A stretch of 64,000 nt of DNA from Verrucomicrobiota bacterium (GTDB taxonomy: Bacteria; Verrucomicrobiota; Verrucomicrobiia; Opitutales; Opitutaceae), in contig JAEZDN010000021.1 of assembly GCA_023433275.1 (NCBI GenBank), positions 124,001 to 188,000 of the forward strand, given 5' to 3'. The notes under the pieces were generated by a model. It ran no database searches. It saw only the letters and a list, made by a program, of their open reading frames with translations, and had not been told where the DNA came from. How positions within the stretch are numbered: the first letter of the stretch is position 1; every line of letters begins with the position of its first letter. Made by a program: the position numbers and the translations under genes. This document shows, in pieces, positions 63,328 through 64,000 of the stretch.

Positions 63328-64000
63328 AACGCCCAGCCCTCTCCCGCCGCGAATTTCTCCGCGTGACCTCCCTCGCCGGCGGCGGCTTCGCCATCGGCTT
63401 CGCCCTGCCCGGCACCGCCTTCGCCCAAGGTGCGAACCTCCTCGACGATACCGCGAAACAATTCACCCCGAGCCCCTTCATCCGGATCACGCCGGAGAAC
63501 ATCATTACCATCCTCGCCAAGAATCCCGAGACCGGTCAGGGCGTGAAGACGTCCCTCCCGATGATCGTGGCCGAGGAACTCGACGCTGATTTCAACACCA
63601 TCGTCATCGAGCAGGCCGGCCTGCGCAGCGACGTCGGCGCCCAGTTCGCCGGCGGCAGTCGTTCCACGCCCGACAACTACATGCGCCTGCGCATCGCCGG
63701 CGCGACCGCCCGCGTCATGTTGATCGAGGCCGCCGCCCAGACCTGGGGCGTGCCCGCCGACCAGCTCACCACCGAAAAAGGGAAGGTCATCCATTCCGCC
63801 TCCGGCCGCTCCGCCACCTACGGCGAACTCGCCACCAAGGCCGCGACCCTTCCCATCCCCGATGAGAAATCCGTCCGCCTCAAGAAGGAGGGCGAGTTCC
63901 GGGTCATGGGCTCCCGGGTGGGCGGCGTCGACAATCCCGCGATCGTCACCGGCAAGGCCCTGTTTGGCATCGACCAGAAACTGCCGGGCATGGTGTACGC
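63324..64000 (+). CDS. Molybdopterin-binding large subunit, IorB-like (cut by window end)
   Basis: 225 codons are visible of a protein usually over 700 aa. The N-terminus SRREFLRVTSLAGGGFAIGFAL is a twin-arginine signal, so the folded enzyme is probably exported to the periplasm with its partner. The start of the aldehyde oxidase/xanthine dehydrogenase-type domain is visible (RITPENIITILAKNPETGQGVKTSL, GGSRSTPDNYMRLRIAGATAR, VTGKALFGIDQKLPGM). A good GGGAGG lies before the ATG. The substrate is undetermined. Confidence 0.88.

Overview
The window is GC-rich bacterial chromosome that looks like a verrucomicrobium of the Opitutaceae type. This is inferred from gene content, not from a marker-gene search. 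The evidence is two PEP-CTERM proteins built from autotransporter-type beta-strand repeats, a System II (ResB/CcsA) cytochrome c maturation pair, DUF5069, ThuA and Tat-exported TIM-barrel proteins, menaquinone genes, many genes with no visible Shine-Dalgarno sequence, and dense intergenic hairpin repeats.

Layout. 1-1.4 kb: rpsP (cut by the window edge) and divergent ychF. 1.5-6.8 kb: two tandem paralogous PEP-CTERM/autotransporter-repeat surface proteins. 6.8-9.2 kb (minus): the 5-oxoprolinase operon pxpB-pxpC-pxpA, each gene overlapping the next by 4 bases. 9.3-13.1 kb (plus): a lipoprotein, ResB-like and CcsA genes for cytochrome c assembly. 13.3-14.2 kb: a secreted ThuA-domain protein. 14.4-24.8 kb (minus): a large multiheme cytochrome cluster. 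25.4-29.4 kb: a Tat-exported hydroxypyruvate-isomerase-like protein, an aminotransferase and recN. 29.6 kb: tRNA-Val(GAC). 29.8-35.1 kb: a hybrid histidine kinase, then pyrR-pyrB-[GxxExxY cassette]-pyrC. 35.7-38.7 kb: a receiver-only regulator, an ankyrin protein and enolase. 39-44.9 kb: a secreted coiled-coil protein, an RlmI-like methyltransferase, prfC, ogt and an AlkA-like glycosylase. 45.3-49.7 kb: tdh, a SatD/membrane-protein pair with a three-site operator array, kbl and cdd. 49.9-52.6 kb: a hydrolase, hisS and an IHF-like gene. 52.7-56.5 kb: ubiE/menG, an IscA-type protein, a Ser/Thr kinase and rpoN. 56.5-60.7 kb: polX, menE and menC. 60.9-64 kb: a DUF5069 protein, two small membrane proteins and the start of an IorA/IorB-type molybdenum hydroxylase cut by the window end.

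The most striking system is the 14.4-24.8 kb cluster. It encodes an 8-heme DmsE/MtrA-like cytochrome, an MtrB/PioB-like outer-membrane barrel, a monoheme cytochrome c, a membrane-anchored 7-heme NapC-like cytochrome, and two very large CbcL-like fusions (13 and 11 c-heme motifs joined to a b-type membrane domain). Together they carry about 40 covalent heme sites. This reads as a complete menaquinol-to-outer-membrane electron conduit, with heme-attachment genes next door and menaquinone genes (menE, menC, ubiE) elsewhere in the window. The two fusion genes share a 12-mer/18-bp/12-mer motif upstream of their starts.

A second feature is repeat structure. At least eleven intergenic hairpins have exactly the same 8-bp stem / 4-nt loop / 8-bp stem geometry but differing stem sequences. 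There is a separate dispersed repeat of the GTCATCCTGAG...GAAGGATCC type. A GxxExxY gene is bracketed by 30-bp inverted repeats, and an ORF-less relative of those repeats lies near 17.3 kb.
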